Assembly (NCBI RefSeq): GCF_001468225.1
Contig: NZ_LNRU01000010.1
Coordinates: forward strand, 1 to 64,000
Source of the DNA: Sphingopyxis sp. H053
Lineage (GTDB): Bacteria > Pseudomonadota > Alphaproteobacteria > Sphingomonadales > Sphingomonadaceae
Direction of reading: 5' to 3'
DNA: 64,000 nucleotides
Part shown: positions 17,500 through 27,464 of the stretch, piece after piece
How the letters are laid out: each line of letters starts with the position of its first letter
Position numbering within the stretch: position 1 is the first letter of the stretch
Program-made: the position numbers and the translations under genes
Notes under the pieces: generated by a model
Database searches by the model: none
What the model was told of the DNA's origin: nothing
Seen by the model: only the letters and a program-made list of their open reading frames with translations

Positions 17500-18023
17500 G
17501 CGAAATCGGTCTGGATATGCCGGCGGATCGTCTCGCGCATCGCGGCCGCCAGGTCAGCGTGGAGCCCGGGCAGCGTCACCGTGCTGTTGTGCGTGCCCGA
17601 GGTGTGGACGATCAGGTGCGACAGCCCGAACCAGCGCTCGATCGGCCCCTGCCCGACGTCGATATGCTGGACGCGCACAAAGGGGACGATCGTATCGGTG
17701 CGGAACAGCCAGCCGCGCGCGACGCGCAGCTGCCCCTCGCCGATCTTGTATCCCCAGCGCGACACGCGGCGCGAAGGAAAGCTGACGATCACGATCGCCG
17801 CGATCACCCACGCGGCGGCGGTGATCAGCCCGTACGGCCCCCCGATATGGCGGATCAGCAGCGCGTCGAACACGCTCGCGCCGATCGCGAGCGGGATCAG
17901 GTTGAGCGCGGTCGCGATGCGCAGCACCTGGGCATAGGCGGGATTGACCGGATCGAGCCCCTCGGCGGCATTGAGCGCCTCTGCGTCGAAAGGGTCGGTC
18001 GGGTGCGCGGGGGTGTCGGTCAT
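17496..18023 (-). CDS. Small PH-domain (YdbS-like) membrane protein
   Basis: A 175-residue partner of the larger PH-domain protein. Two membrane segments near 35-80 are followed by one bPH2 domain with WGYKIGEGQLRVARGWLF and VPFVRVQHIDVGQG, close to the family pattern. The longer frame to 18119 runs into the sulfatase gene; ATG at 18023 has GGAGG upstream and is chosen. It is the first gene of a tight three-gene run into the larger PH gene and recJ. No function has been shown for this pair in general. Confidence 0.82.
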   Translation of the reverse strand: MTDTPAHPTDPFDAEALNAAEGLDPVNPAYAQVLRIATALNLIPLAIGASVFDALLIRHIGGPYGLITAAAWVIAAIVIVSFPSRRVSRWGYKIGEGQLRVARGWLFRTDTIVPFVRVQHIDVGQGPIERWFGLSHLIVHTSGTHNSTVTLPGLHADLAAAMRETIRRHIQTDFA

Positions 18024-18048
18024 ATTCCTCCGATAGTCGGTGGCGGCC

Positions 18049-20010
18049 CTATGGCACAACCACATTGAAACGCGGGTCGGCGGGCGGGTGGAGCGCGAAC
18101 CACGACAGGAACGCCGCACGGTCGCCGTCGATCCTGATCGCGCCCGACTGGAGCAGCGCCGGAAACTGCGCCTGCCCCAGCATCACATCGTCGAGCGTCG
18201 CCCGGTTTATCGTGATCGTCGCGGTGGGCGCGGGGTCGGTCAGGCCGTACCGCGGCACCTCGACCCCGCCGACGACGACGATCGCGACCGTTTCCTTGCT
18301 GTCGGGCAGGATAAACTGGAACGTGCCTTTGACTGCGCCCGCTTTCGCGGCGTCGAAGCGCGTCGCGAGCGCGTCGAAAAACACCGCGGTCGGGATTGCG
18401 CTGACGAACGACCGGCTTTGGCCATTGCTCGTCCCGCCCGGAACCGCATTGCCGCGCAGCGTCGCGGCGGCGGCGAGATAATAGTTGCGCCACGCGCCTG
18501 ACTCGGCCTGATACCCCATCTGGTCATAGGCCGAGGCGAGCGCCGCGCGCGCGTCCCTGTTGTCGGGCTCGGCAAAGACCAGCTTGTTCAACAGCTCGGC
18601 CGCCCAGCGATAATCGCCGGCCTTGATTGCCGCCCTGCCCGCCGCGAGCAGCTTGTCGGCACCGCCCGCAAGCGCGACATATTTGGGCGCCGATTGCTCG
18701 GGCGGCAGCGGGTTGAAATTCGCCGGATTGCCGTCCCACCAGCCGAAATAGCGCTGGTACGTCGCCTTCATATCGTGGTTGAGCGTGCCATAATAATTGC
18801 GGGTCGAGAAATCCTTGCCCTGCACCGGCGCCTCGGCGGTCTGGTCGGCGAGTTCGTGCAGCGTCGCGCCGCGATTGGCGAGAAACAGCGTGCGGTCGTG
18901 GACATAACGATAAGCGTCGCGCTGGTTGGCGAGCAGGCTGCTCACCTCGCCCGCGCCCCATGTCGGCCAGTGATGCGACGCCAGCGCGACCTCGGCCTTG
19001 CCGCCCCAGCGGACGAGCGCGGCGTCGATCACCTTCGACCAGTGCAGCGCATCGCGCACCTGCGCGCCGCGCAGCGTGAGCACATTGTGCAACGTGTGCG
19101 TGACGACCTCGGTCGTGTGCAGTGCTTTATACGCGGGGATATAAAAGACGAACTCCGACGGCGCCTCGGTGCCGCCCGCATCGAGGAAGTCGAACGCCAG
19201 CCCGTCGATCGTCAGCGTGCCGCCCGTCGCGGCGACGCTCTCGGTCGGCTCCATATAACCGATCGTCCCCGACGACAGCTTCGGCCCCAGCCCGGTGTCG
19301 ACCTGGCCCGCGGCCCCGGGCGCGAGGATCGACCCGAACATATAGAGCGCGCGGCGTCCCATCGCGGTGCCGGCAAGGACATTCTCCGACGTCGCTTCCT
19401 CCGAAAAGCCGTGCGGCGCGATGATGCGGATCTTCTCGCGCTTCACCTGTTCGGGGGTGACGATGCCGCCGACGCCGCCGAAATGGTCGCTATGGCTGTG
19501 GCTGAAGATCACCGCCTTGATCGGCAGCCTGCCCGATTTCGCCTCGACCGTGTCGGCGAACAGCTTCCAGCTTGCGGCCGCCGCCTCTTGGGACAGCAAC
19601 GGGTCGACGATAATCCACCCGCTCTTGCCGCGGATGATCGTCATCACCGAAATATCGTAACCACGGACCTGCCAGATCTTGCCCGGCACGACCTCGAACA
19701 AGCCATGCACCGCGTTCAGCCGCGCCTGCCGCCACAGCGACGGGTTGACCGTATCGGGCGCCGCCTTGGCGTCGAGGAAGGCGTAAGGCCGCCGGTCCCA
19801 CACCGTCTTGCCGTCCTTGCCCAAAATCACCCCGCCCGGAATCTCGGCAAGCTTGCCGCGCAGCACATTGGCCTCGTCGCGGGGGTCATCGAGCGGCAGG
19901 CGTTTGGCGATTTCGGCCTGCGCGGTGCGCGTCGCCTCGCTCGCGGCGTCCTGCGCGGCGGCGGCGAAGGGCAGGGTGCCGGCAAGCAGCAAGGCGGTCA
20001 GTCGGCGCAT
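18049..20010 (-). CDS. Secreted alkyl sulfatase (SdsA1/YjcS family, metallo-beta-lactamase fold)
   Basis: Hydrolyses alkyl sulfates such as SDS to alcohol and sulfate with a two-zinc centre. It is a 653-residue precursor, close to SdsA1 in length, with a signal peptide (MRRLTALLLAGTLPFAAAAQ). The catalytic metal motif HSHSDHFGG is at 171-179. The middle holds the alkyl-sulfatase dimerisation region, with ALASHHWPTWG and later LAGGADKLLAAGRAAIKAGD. The C-terminal 120 residues resemble an SCP2-like lipid-binding domain. It is expected in the periplasm. It stands upstream of the PH genes with a 25-base gap, so partial co-transcription is possible but functionally unexpected. Confidence 0.9.
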   Translation of the reverse strand: MRRLTALLLAGTLPFAAAAQDAASEATRTAQAEIAKRLPLDDPRDEANVLRGKLAEIPGGVILGKDGKTVWDRRPYAFLDAKAAPDTVNPSLWRQARLNAVHGLFEVVPGKIWQVRGYDISVMTIIRGKSGWIIVDPLLSQEAAAASWKLFADTVEAKSGRLPIKAVIFSHSHSDHFGGVGGIVTPEQVKREKIRIIAPHGFSEEATSENVLAGTAMGRRALYMFGSILAPGAAGQVDTGLGPKLSSGTIGYMEPTESVAATGGTLTIDGLAFDFLDAGGTEAPSEFVFYIPAYKALHTTEVVTHTLHNVLTLRGAQVRDALHWSKVIDAALVRWGGKAEVALASHHWPTWGAGEVSSLLANQRDAYRYVHDRTLFLANRGATLHELADQTAEAPVQGKDFSTRNYYGTLNHDMKATYQRYFGWWDGNPANFNPLPPEQSAPKYVALAGGADKLLAAGRAAIKAGDYRWAAELLNKLVFAEPDNRDARAALASAYDQMGYQAESGAWRNYYLAAAATLRGNAVPGGTSNGQSRSFVSAIPTAVFFDALATRFDAAKAGAVKGTFQFILPDSKETVAIVVVGGVEVPRYGLTDPAPTATITINRATLDDVMLGQAQFPALLQSGAIRIDGDRAAFLSWFALHPPADPRFNVVVP

Positions 20011-20074
20011 GTCATGTCTCCCCTATGTTTCGGGCAGCTTGCGCCGCGTGCCGGTGCTTGGCAAGCATCGGCCG

Positions 20075-20563
20075 ATGACCGACGCGCCGCACCTCCTGAT
20101 CGCCTGGCACAGCCGCACCGGCGGCAGCAAAGCGCTCGCTACGGCCGCAGCCGAAGGCGCCGGTCCGGCGTCGCGTCTCGTCGCGGTGGAGGATGTGACG
20201 CCCGACCTGTTGCTGGCGGCGGCCGGCTATCTCTTCATCGGCCCCGAAAATCTCGCCGCGCTCTCGGGCGCGATGAAGGAGATGTTCGATCGCTGCTATT
20301 ACCCCTGTCTCGGCCGGCTCGAAGGCCGCGCCTATGCCACGATCATCTGCGCGGGCTCCGACGGCGAAAACGCCCAACGCCAGCTCGACCGCATCGCCAC
20401 CGGCTGGCGGCTGAAACGCGTCGCCGATCGGGTGATCGTCAACACTGCGGCGCAGACGCCCGAAGCGATATTGGCGCCCAAGACCATCGCGCCGGGCCGC
20501 CTCGCCGAGGCACGCGATCTCGGCGCGGCGCTGGCCGAAGGACTCGCGGCGGGAATTTTCTGA
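20075..20563 (+). CDS. Flavodoxin-like FMN/NAD(P)H-dependent oxidoreductase family protein
   Basis: A 162-residue protein beginning LLIAWHSRTGGSKALA, the phosphate-binding loop of flavodoxin-type proteins (normally S/T-x-T-G-x-T). Later comes LFIGPENLAALSGAMKEMFDR, which matches the flavin-contacting region of NADPH-dependent FMN reductases. A CAGSDGENA segment near 110 fits the third loop. ATG at 20075 is chosen because everything upstream in frame lies inside the sulfatase gene on the other strand. It is a single gene, divergent from the sulfatase with 64 bases between. Substrate and electron partner are unknown. Confidence 0.75.
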   Translation: MTDAPHLLIAWHSRTGGSKALATAAAEGAGPASRLVAVEDVTPDLLLAAAGYLFIGPENLAALSGAMKEMFDRCYYPCLGRLEGRAYATIICAGSDGENAQRQLDRIATGWRLKRVADRVIVNTAAQTPEAILAPKTIAPGRLAEARDLGAALAEGLAAGIF

Positions 20564-20679
20564 GCGCGCCATCTATCATCCTGAGTGTGTTGTACGGATA
20601 ATACAGAAAGAATGGGGCGGTCAAGCGCTGGGTGGTTTTCAATGTCGGCTTTGGGGTGGGAAGCGGACGGGAGTGCTTG

Positions 20680-21051
20680 TCAAAGGAAGACTACGGTAGT
20701 GCAGAACTTATTGACGGCCCCTTCTCTCGAAAGCCATCGCTCGTCACGCATTTTAAAGTAGCGAACGACTAATTCTTCGATGGTCGCGAGGCCAACTTGC
20801 CGACCGATGCTCTCCGCTGCGAATGCCGAGAAGGACCACTCGTTATATAGAATGCCCTTGCCGTCATGACTGTCAAACCCACTCGGCTTGGTCCGTTTCT
20901 CGCTACCGTAGAGCGTATGTTTACCCGTAGGACCTTCTATGGAAAGACCTGAACCATCGCGAAAATCCTGGAGATACATTTCGTATCCACTATCGCCGAG
21001 TATCAATCTCGAAACTGACCAGCGGAAATCTGCTGCAATATCGATCGGCAC
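20680..21051 (-). CDS. Hypothetical protein (123 aa)
   Basis: A 123-residue soluble protein with no motif I recognise. It opens MPIDIAADFRWSVSRLI, has a Gly/Asp-rich middle and ends in a basic helix followed by NKFCTTVVFL. Its base composition is lower in GC than the surrounding genes, which hints at recent arrival. It stands alone between the flavodoxin-like gene (convergent) and another small hypothetical gene on the same strand. It could be an orphan immunity or phage-type protein, but nothing shows that. Confidence 0.5.
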   Translation of the reverse strand: MPIDIAADFRWSVSRLILGDSGYEMYLQDFRDGSGLSIEGPTGKHTLYGSEKRTKPSGFDSHDGKGILYNEWSFSAFAAESIGRQVGLATIEELVVRYFKMRDERWLSREGAVNKFCTTVVFL

Positions 21052-21185
21052 GTAGATCCCCTATGAATTTGGTTTGCGCGCAAACTCCGTACGGCATGTC
21101 CAACTTCATTTATCGCCATTGAGTTAACGTCCGCAATCGGTCGTTAGCGGACATTGCAGCGCGATCAGCATGGTCAGAAGCCCCG

Positions 21186-21425
21186 TCAGCCGAAGAGACG
21201 ACGAAACCAACCCCGCTTTTTCAGAACGACCGGGGACTGACCCGAAAGCCGCACCAGATAATTGCCCAGGATGGCCGCTTGCTGCTTGGTCATAAGGAAG
21301 TGAAACAAATCGGGGTCGTGCTTCCTGGCGGCTTCCGAAGATTGTACGCTTTCGAGCCGGAGCATTATGCGGTCACCCGCATCATGGTGTGTCCAGCCAA
21401 CCAGTGCCCCATAGCTCTCCATCAT
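21186..21425 (-). CDS. Small hypothetical protein (79 aa)
   Basis: A 79-residue protein. The central segment MLRLESVQSSEAARKHDPDLFHFLMTKQQAAILGNYL is split by polar residues and reads like a compact alpha/beta fold. The end is very basic (VVLKKRGWFRRLFG), which could contact membrane or nucleic acid. The even residue use suggests a real conserved short protein. I assign no function. It has 134 bases of intergenic DNA upstream and no operon partner. Confidence 0.55.
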   Translation of the reverse strand: MMESYGALVGWTHHDAGDRIMLRLESVQSSEAARKHDPDLFHFLMTKQQAAILGNYLVRLSGQSPVVLKKRGWFRRLFG

Positions 21426-21570
21426 CTCGCCCTCACGGTTTTCGCGCGAGCGATGCCGACAGCCCGCGATGAGTGGTTATCAGACCTTCAGCGCAATGTC
21501 GTCAAATGGTCGGAAGCTGTCATGTGCAACGACCACCGGATCGCATAGTCCTGATCAGCCAGAACGCCGA

Positions 21571-21604
21571 AAGGACAAGGCAGGCCCCGGATCAGGTCCG
21601 GGGT
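21571..21604 (+). repeat. REP-like palindromic intergenic element
   Basis: Carries the motif ACAAGGCAGGCCCCGG followed by a CCGGGG half, the same pattern as the two facing copies at 29,524-29,610. Such palindromes are common between sphingomonad genes. It lies just downstream of glpX on the minus strand, where it could stabilise or end the transcript. Confidence 0.6.
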
Positions 21605-21641
21605 GAAGAGGATCGATGGGGCAGCTTCCGCTCGAAACCCG

Positions 21642-22619
<978 letters not shown>

Positions 22620-22664
22620 TCTCCGTCTTTACTTGTTCCGCCGCGTGGGCATGGTGGGCGCCAT

Positions 22665-23141
22665 ATGGTCGCCCGCGCCGCTTGTCGAGAATACTTCGCC
22701 CGATTCGGTGCCGCTTTCGCCATGAGCTGTGTCATCGCGATGACGGCGGTGGCACCCGCCGCGGCGCAGACGCAGGGACCACCCGCGCCGCCGCCGCCGC
22801 GCGATGCCGAAAGCGCCGCCGCGAAGGCAAAGGAAATGGTCGACCCGATCAAGCGCTGTAAACCCGCCGACGACGGTTCGATCAATGTGTGCGGCTCCGA
22901 CACCGATCTCCACCGCCTGTCGCCCGAACTGCGCGCGATCGCGAACGAAGGCCGCGAGGCACCGCCGAAGCTGCCGCGCGCCGAGGCGCAGGCGATGACG
23001 CTCGACAAGCTGCCGTACAATTGGATGTCGCTCGGCGGCCGGATGAAGCGCGGCCCCGAATATAATCCGCTCTATGAAGCGGTGAAACGCGCGACCGATC
23101 CCGAAACGGGCACCCCGCCGACCCCCGAAGAGGAGCCTTAG
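22665..23141 (+). CDS. Secreted hypothetical protein
   Basis: About 158 residues. An N-terminal hydrophobic stretch ending AAAQTQG looks like a signal peptide, followed by a proline run and a charged region. Two cysteines occur (KRCKPAD and NVCGSD) and may form a disulfide. The segment from TDLHRLSPELRAIANEG to the proline-rich acidic tail looks well ordered. The start may instead be ATG at 22,722, which begins MSCVIAMTAVAPAAA and is itself signal-like. The 3' end overlaps the end of the convergent membrane-protein gene by four bases. The function is unknown; it is probably periplasmic. Confidence 0.6.
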   Translation: MVARAACREYFARFGAAFAMSCVIAMTAVAPAAAQTQGPPAPPPPRDAESAAAKAKEMVDPIKRCKPADDGSINVCGSDTDLHRLSPELRAIANEGREAPPKLPRAEAQAMTLDKLPYNWMSLGGRMKRGPEYNPLYEAVKRATDPETGTPPTPEEEP

Positions 23142-23974
23142 GCGAAGACCTCCGCCGCTGCTCGGCGCGGACCGGCGGCGCGGAGGAACCCCGCCGCAAC
23201 AAGGATCTTCCCCAGAAAATAGGCAGCGAGAAGCAGGATCCACGCGAAGCTCATGGCGATTTCGAGCGCGCTTCCGGGCGCTTGCGCATTCTTCCAGATG
23301 ACCGCGCTGTGGACGAGGATGAGTCCTCCGAGCATGAGGCCGAAGACTGTACCGAAAGCCAGATAAAAGCCGAAGAGACGCCATTGCGCCTGCCCGGTCG
23401 CCCGCCACGATTCGGCGATAGCCGAAAAGGGATTGAGCCGCCCGCCCGCGCCCATGATCGCACCGGTCAGGCAGAGCCGGGCCTCGATCCATGTGCCAAG
23501 TACGACGAGCGCCAGCCGGTAGGCCCCGTCGACGAAACTCCCGGCCAGTGCGTTCCACTCGGCGATACCGATCGTGAGCAGGATCGGCAGCGTCGCGATT
23601 ACGCCGATGCTGAAATAGAGCAGGATAATGACGATCAGATACGCCGCGCCTGCGACCATTCCGTACATGATCTCCGAAATATAGCCTTCGCGAAATTCGG
23701 CGAGGATCGCGTTCCACGCCGCGAACATCGCGCCCGCGACGATCACCGACACGATGCCGAGCAAATAAAGCGGTCCGGTGATCGAGCCGCTGATATAGGT
23801 GCCATAGGTGTTGACCATCAGCGCGATGATGGTGCGAAGATTGAAGATAGGCTCGCTCGACAGCAGCAGGAACGGCACCAGCACGCCCAGCCCGATATAG
23901 GCGAGCAGCGCCCGCCAATGTTCGGCCGCCAGCGCGCGCGCCTCGGCCAGCCCCTGCCTGATTTCGATATCCAT
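23138..23974 (-). CDS. Polytopic inner-membrane protein, unknown function
   Basis: A 278-residue hydrophobic protein with about six membrane segments, including LLAYIGLGVLVPFLLL near 23-38, LYLLGIVSVIVAGAMF near 69-84, a pair near 104-135, and two in the last 90 residues. Short cytoplasmic loops carry charged residues. It resembles the broad group of glycerophosphoryl-type membrane proteins, but no decisive motif is present. It lies 69 bases after the hom stop on the same strand and could be co-transcribed. Function is not assigned. Confidence 0.7.
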   Translation of the reverse strand: MDIEIRQGLAEARALAAEHWRALLAYIGLGVLVPFLLLSSEPIFNLRTIIALMVNTYGTYISGSITGPLYLLGIVSVIVAGAMFAAWNAILAEFREGYISEIMYGMVAGAAYLIVIILLYFSIGVIATLPILLTIGIAEWNALAGSFVDGAYRLALVVLGTWIEARLCLTGAIMGAGGRLNPFSAIAESWRATGQAQWRLFGFYLAFGTVFGLMLGGLILVHSAVIWKNAQAPGSALEIAMSFAWILLLAAYFLGKILVAAGFLRAAGPRRAAAEVFA

Positions 23975-24043
23975 GTCCGCCCCCTCTTCCCCTCATCAGG
24001 GCTAACAGCGGGGCGGGCGATTGCAAGTCGGCGTTGCCGCCCT

Positions 24044-25363
24044 TTACAGCGCGAGGATCGGCATATGCATCGGCGCGCCGACGACATGGTCCGATGCGCC
24101 GAGGATATCGAGCGCGGCGTGGATCGTGCTCGCCGGGCCTTCGTGGGTGACGAGCACGATGACGACGCCGCTGCCGTCCTCGCTGCCGCGCTGGATCAGG
24201 CTTTCGATCGACACCCCGGCATCGCGCATCGCCGTCGCGATCTCGGCGAGCACGCCGATGCGGTCCTCGACGATCAGGCGGACATAATGTTTGCCGATCC
24301 GCGCGCCGGCGTCGGCGACGGGTGCCTGGTCGAGCGAATCGACCGGCATCGCAAAGGCGGGGCCATATTCGTCGCGCGCGATGTCGATGATGTCGGCGAC
24401 GATCGCCGATGCGGTCGGCCCCGCCCCCGCGCCCGCGCCCTCGAAGAAGAGGCGCCCGACGAAATTGCCCTCGGCGACGACGGCGTTCAATGCGCCGGGG
24501 ACATAGGCGAGCGGATGATCGGCGGGGACCAGGCACGGCTGGACATGCTGGTACAAACCATTCGCATCGCGCTCGGCCATGCCGATCAGGCGGACGCGGT
24601 GGCCGAGCGCTTCGGCCTCGCGAATGTCGGCGGCGATCAGCCCGCGGATCCCGTCGGCGGTCACCGCGCCGATATCGAGCCGCGTCCCGAAGCACAGCGC
24701 GGCGAGGATCGACAATTTATGCGCGGCGTCGATCCCGTCGACGTCGAAGGTCGGGTCGGCCTCGGCATAACCCTCGGCCTGCGCCGCGGCGAGCGCATCG
24801 GCGAAGCTCGCGCCGTTCCGCTCCATCTGCGTCAGGATATAATTGCAGGTGCCGTTGAGGATGCCATAGACGCGCGCGATCTCGTTTGCCGATGCGCCCT
24901 CGCGGATCGCCTTGATGACCGGGATGCCGCCCGCGACCGCGGCTTCATATTTCAGCGGCGTGTCTTTCTCTTCGGCGAGCCGCGCGAGGTCGAGCCCGTG
25001 GTGCGCGATCATCGCCTTGTTCGCGGTGACCAGCGCCTTGCCCGCGCCGAGCGCATGGCGCGCGAGCGTCAGCGCCGGGCCGTCGGCGCCGCCGATCATC
25101 TCGACGATGACATCGACGTCGTCCGCCGCGACGAGCGCATCCATATCGTCTTCCCAGCGATAGGGCGACAGGTCGACGCCGCGATCCTTGTGCCGGTCGC
25201 GCGCCGACAGCGCGACGATCTCGATCGCGCGCCCGGCGCGGCGCGCGATCAGGTCGCGGTTCGCCTCGAGCAGCCGCACCACGCCGCCGCCGACGACGCC
25301 AATCCCCGCGAGCGCGACACGCAGCGGCGGGCGAGGGGCGGTCGGGGCGGAATAGGGCGACAT
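24044..25363 (-). CDS. hom: Homoserine dehydrogenase
   Basis: Reduces aspartate semialdehyde to homoserine with NAD(P)H, the branch point to threonine and methionine. The protein has 439 residues. The dinucleotide loop ALAGIGVVGGGV sits near 18-29 and the catalytic region carries KYEAAVAGGIPVIKAIREG. NGTCNYIL follows near 170, and EADPTFDVDGIDAAHKL matches the family signature. A C-terminal ACT domain (from about 350) should give feedback control by threonine. The frame runs back to 25,438, but ATG at 25,363 places the dinucleotide loop at the usual distance. Hom and glpX close together on one strand is common in sphingomonads. Confidence 0.95.
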   Translation of the reverse strand: MSPYSAPTAPRPPLRVALAGIGVVGGGVVRLLEANRDLIARRAGRAIEIVALSARDRHKDRGVDLSPYRWEDDMDALVAADDVDVIVEMIGGADGPALTLARHALGAGKALVTANKAMIAHHGLDLARLAEEKDTPLKYEAAVAGGIPVIKAIREGASANEIARVYGILNGTCNYILTQMERNGASFADALAAAQAEGYAEADPTFDVDGIDAAHKLSILAALCFGTRLDIGAVTADGIRGLIAADIREAEALGHRVRLIGMAERDANGLYQHVQPCLVPADHPLAYVPGALNAVVAEGNFVGRLFFEGAGAGAGPTASAIVADIIDIARDEYGPAFAMPVDSLDQAPVADAGARIGKHYVRLIVEDRIGVLAEIATAMRDAGVSIESLIQRGSEDGSGVVIVLVTHEGPASTIHAALDILGASDHVVGAPMHMPILAL

Positions 25364-25490
25364 GCGAGGAGCTCCGTATAGACGCGGAGCCGCGCCCCGC
25401 CGTTGCGAGCGCCCTATCGGCTTTTGCCATGGAAACAAGCCCGGCGCGCCTAGGGCCTGCCGAAGCTGAGCTTTATCCGGCTATGATAAG

Positions 25491-25572
25491 CGGCACCGGC
25501 CCGCTCCCCCTCCCGGCCTCCCCAACGATAGTAGCCTATGGGAGGCCGGGTGGCGGGAGCGGGCCGGTGCCG
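25491..25572. terminator. Long inverted repeat between two minus-strand genes
   Basis: Arms 25,491-25,522 and 25,540-25,572 pair over 18 outer bases and 11 inner bases, with a small bulge and a 17-base loop. It lies downstream of the minus-strand gene ending at 25,601 and upstream of hom, so it most likely terminates that transcript. There is no obvious T tract. Confidence 0.65.
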
Positions 25573-25600
25573 CCTCCGACGTCAGTCGGAGAAACAGAAA

Positions 25601-26479
25601 TCAGTCCACCGGCTTGCGCGTGCGCGTGCATTCGCCGAGCGCGCCGAGGACGACATTATAGTCCGACGCCGCCTTGCGCCGATCCTCGGGGGCGGTTCCC
25701 GCCAGCTTGCTCAGCGGCAGCTGGCGCGGCAATCCGCAAGCGAGCCGATACCAGGCGAGCGTATTGCGCTGTGGCACCGCCGCCGACGCGTCGACGATCT
25801 CGCCGAACGCCGCCGCCCAGCGCCGCGAGCCGTCGGCAGCGGTCAGGATGGTCAGCGACACGGGCTCTCCGGTCCCGGTGTTGAGGAACAGCTGCGTCTC
25901 GCCTTCGCCGGGCAAGGTGCCCGGAACGTGGAAGCCGTTCGCGACGCCGGTGATCGCCGGCGCCGCGCCGGGCTTGACCAGTTCGGTGAGCACGGCGCGC
26001 AATTGCGCCTCGGTCGCCGGATCCCACGGCAGCTGTGCATCGGGCGCGATCAGCTGGACGCTGCCGGTGTTGCTGCTGCCTGCCGTCGCCCCGGCGACGG
26101 GCCGGGCAAAGAGCAGGACGGGCTGTTTCTTCTTCAGCTTCGCCGGCTTTCCCTTCGCGTCGAGCGGCAGGTCGACGAGGTAGGAGATTCGCGCCGCGAG
26201 CGGTCCCGCGCCGCGAATCAGGCTGACAACGTCGGACTCGACATAGAATCGGGTGTGGCCCGCCGCGACTCCGGGGGCTCGCTCGGGTTTGAGCGCCGTG
26301 GCCTTATATATACGCGCGTGCAGTACGGTCGGCGCCGCGGTCGCCAGATCGGCGATATCGGCATAGCTGTACGGACTGGCCGCGGCGGCGGCCGGGGGCG
26401 CCTGCATCGCGGAAACGCTGGGGATTCCAAGAGTTAAGGCAAGAATGCCGGCGATAGCGGCCGGGTGGGGGAGGCGCAT
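25601..26479 (-). CDS. Periplasmic hypothetical protein (292 aa)
   Basis: A 292-residue exported protein with signal peptide (IAGILALTLGIPSVSA) and a short Ala-rich linker. The folded part begins YADIADLATAAPTVLHARIYKA, with later blocks LKKKQPVLLFARPV and LNTGTGEPVSLTIL that suggest a mainly beta fold. The C-terminal quarter is helical with Cys residues in ACGLP and ECTRT. I recognise no catalytic motif. It is divergent from tonB with 270 bases between. Its role is unknown. Confidence 0.65.
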   Translation of the reverse strand: MRLPHPAAIAGILALTLGIPSVSAMQAPPAAAAASPYSYADIADLATAAPTVLHARIYKATALKPERAPGVAAGHTRFYVESDVVSLIRGAGPLAARISYLVDLPLDAKGKPAKLKKKQPVLLFARPVAGATAGSSNTGSVQLIAPDAQLPWDPATEAQLRAVLTELVKPGAAPAITGVANGFHVPGTLPGEGETQLFLNTGTGEPVSLTILTAADGSRRWAAAFGEIVDASAAVPQRNTLAWYRLACGLPRQLPLSKLAGTAPEDRRKAASDYNVVLGALGECTRTRKPVD

Positions 26480-26749
26480 GATCGTTCCACTTTCCGTCGT
26501 TTATGACACCGGTATCGGCGTTGAAATCCCCATCATGGGACAAGGCACATTAACCGCTGATAAAGGGTTTGCGAATGTGCCGCCACCGCGATAGGACGGG
26601 CCGCGAAGCGTCCGGCAAAAACATAATAAGCCGAACGTAGCGCCGTCGGGTCTCGCACAACGCATCGGAAATCATCCGGGCATTTGGCAACCGAACCCGC
26701 CGGCAGGGAATTGGTGTCAGGATGATCTAGCAAGGAGCGTCGTCCCTGA

Positions 26750-27406
26750 ATGGCTTATGGTGATAATGTCGACCCTAAAAACAGGGTAGTGGCGATTGTC
26801 TTGGTTGGTCTGCTTACAGCGGTTCTGGGCTACGGCCTGGTCAACGGCTTGAATATCAGTATCGTCAAGAAACTCGCCGAAAAATTGGATGTGGTGGACG
26901 TAGAAGAGCCGCCGCCGCCGGAGGAACCCCCGCCGCCGCCGCCGCCGGACAATAAATTGCCGCCGCCGCCGCCGGTTGTGACGCCGCCGTCGCCCATTCC
27001 GCCGCCGGTGACGACCAACACGGTCCAGTCGGTGCCGAAGGCGCCGCCGACGCCGCCCCCGCCCGTCTATACGCCGCCGGCACCGCCGGCGCCGCCGCCG
27101 ACGCCTGATCTCAGCGCTGCCGGTACGCCCAAGGGCAACCCGGGCCGCTGGGCGACGAACGACGACTATCCGGCCCGTGCGATGCGCGAAGAGCGTGAAG
27201 GCACCACCGGGTTCCGCGTCACCTATGGCGTCGATGGCCGCATCACCTCGTGCGATGTGACCGCGTCGAGCGGTCATGCCGATCTCGATGCCGAAACCTG
27301 CAAACTTATCCAGCGCCGTGGCCGGTTCAATCCGGGCAAGGATCGCGCGGGTAACCCCGTGGGCGGCAGCTACAGCAATCGTATCCGTTGGCAGATTCCG
27401 CGCTGA
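26750..27406 (+). CDS. tonB: TonB-family energy transducer
   Basis: Couples the proton-motive force of ExbB-ExbD to outer-membrane receptors. It has 218 residues: a short cytoplasmic end, one membrane segment (VVAIVLVGLLTAVLGYGLV, 13-31), a long Pro/Pro-Glu periplasmic spacer (about 52-118), and a C-terminal TonB domain with GTTGFRVTYGVDGRITSC and LIQRRGRFNPGKD. Two Cys residues in the C-terminal domain could pair. AAGGAG lies 12 bases before the ATG, rather far. It is the first gene of tonB-exbB-exbD-exbD and probably serves the receptors at 6.5 and 10.9 kb, among others. Confidence 0.92.
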   Translation: MAYGDNVDPKNRVVAIVLVGLLTAVLGYGLVNGLNISIVKKLAEKLDVVDVEEPPPPEEPPPPPPPDNKLPPPPPVVTPPSPIPPPVTTNTVQSVPKAPPTPPPPVYTPPAPPAPPPTPDLSAAGTPKGNPGRWATNDDYPARAMREEREGTTGFRVTYGVDGRITSCDVTASSGHADLDAETCKLIQRRGRFNPGKDRAGNPVGGSYSNRIRWQIPR

Positions 27407-27464
27407 TCGCGCGACCGGATCTGTGTTTCGAACTTATCGAATATTTTGAGAGGGATTTTCCAGT

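Noticed and set aside
22629..24695. 688-codon minus-strand frame across several genes
   Set aside because: Shadow in a different frame of the membrane-protein and hom genes; it is Arg-rich and crosses genes on both strands.
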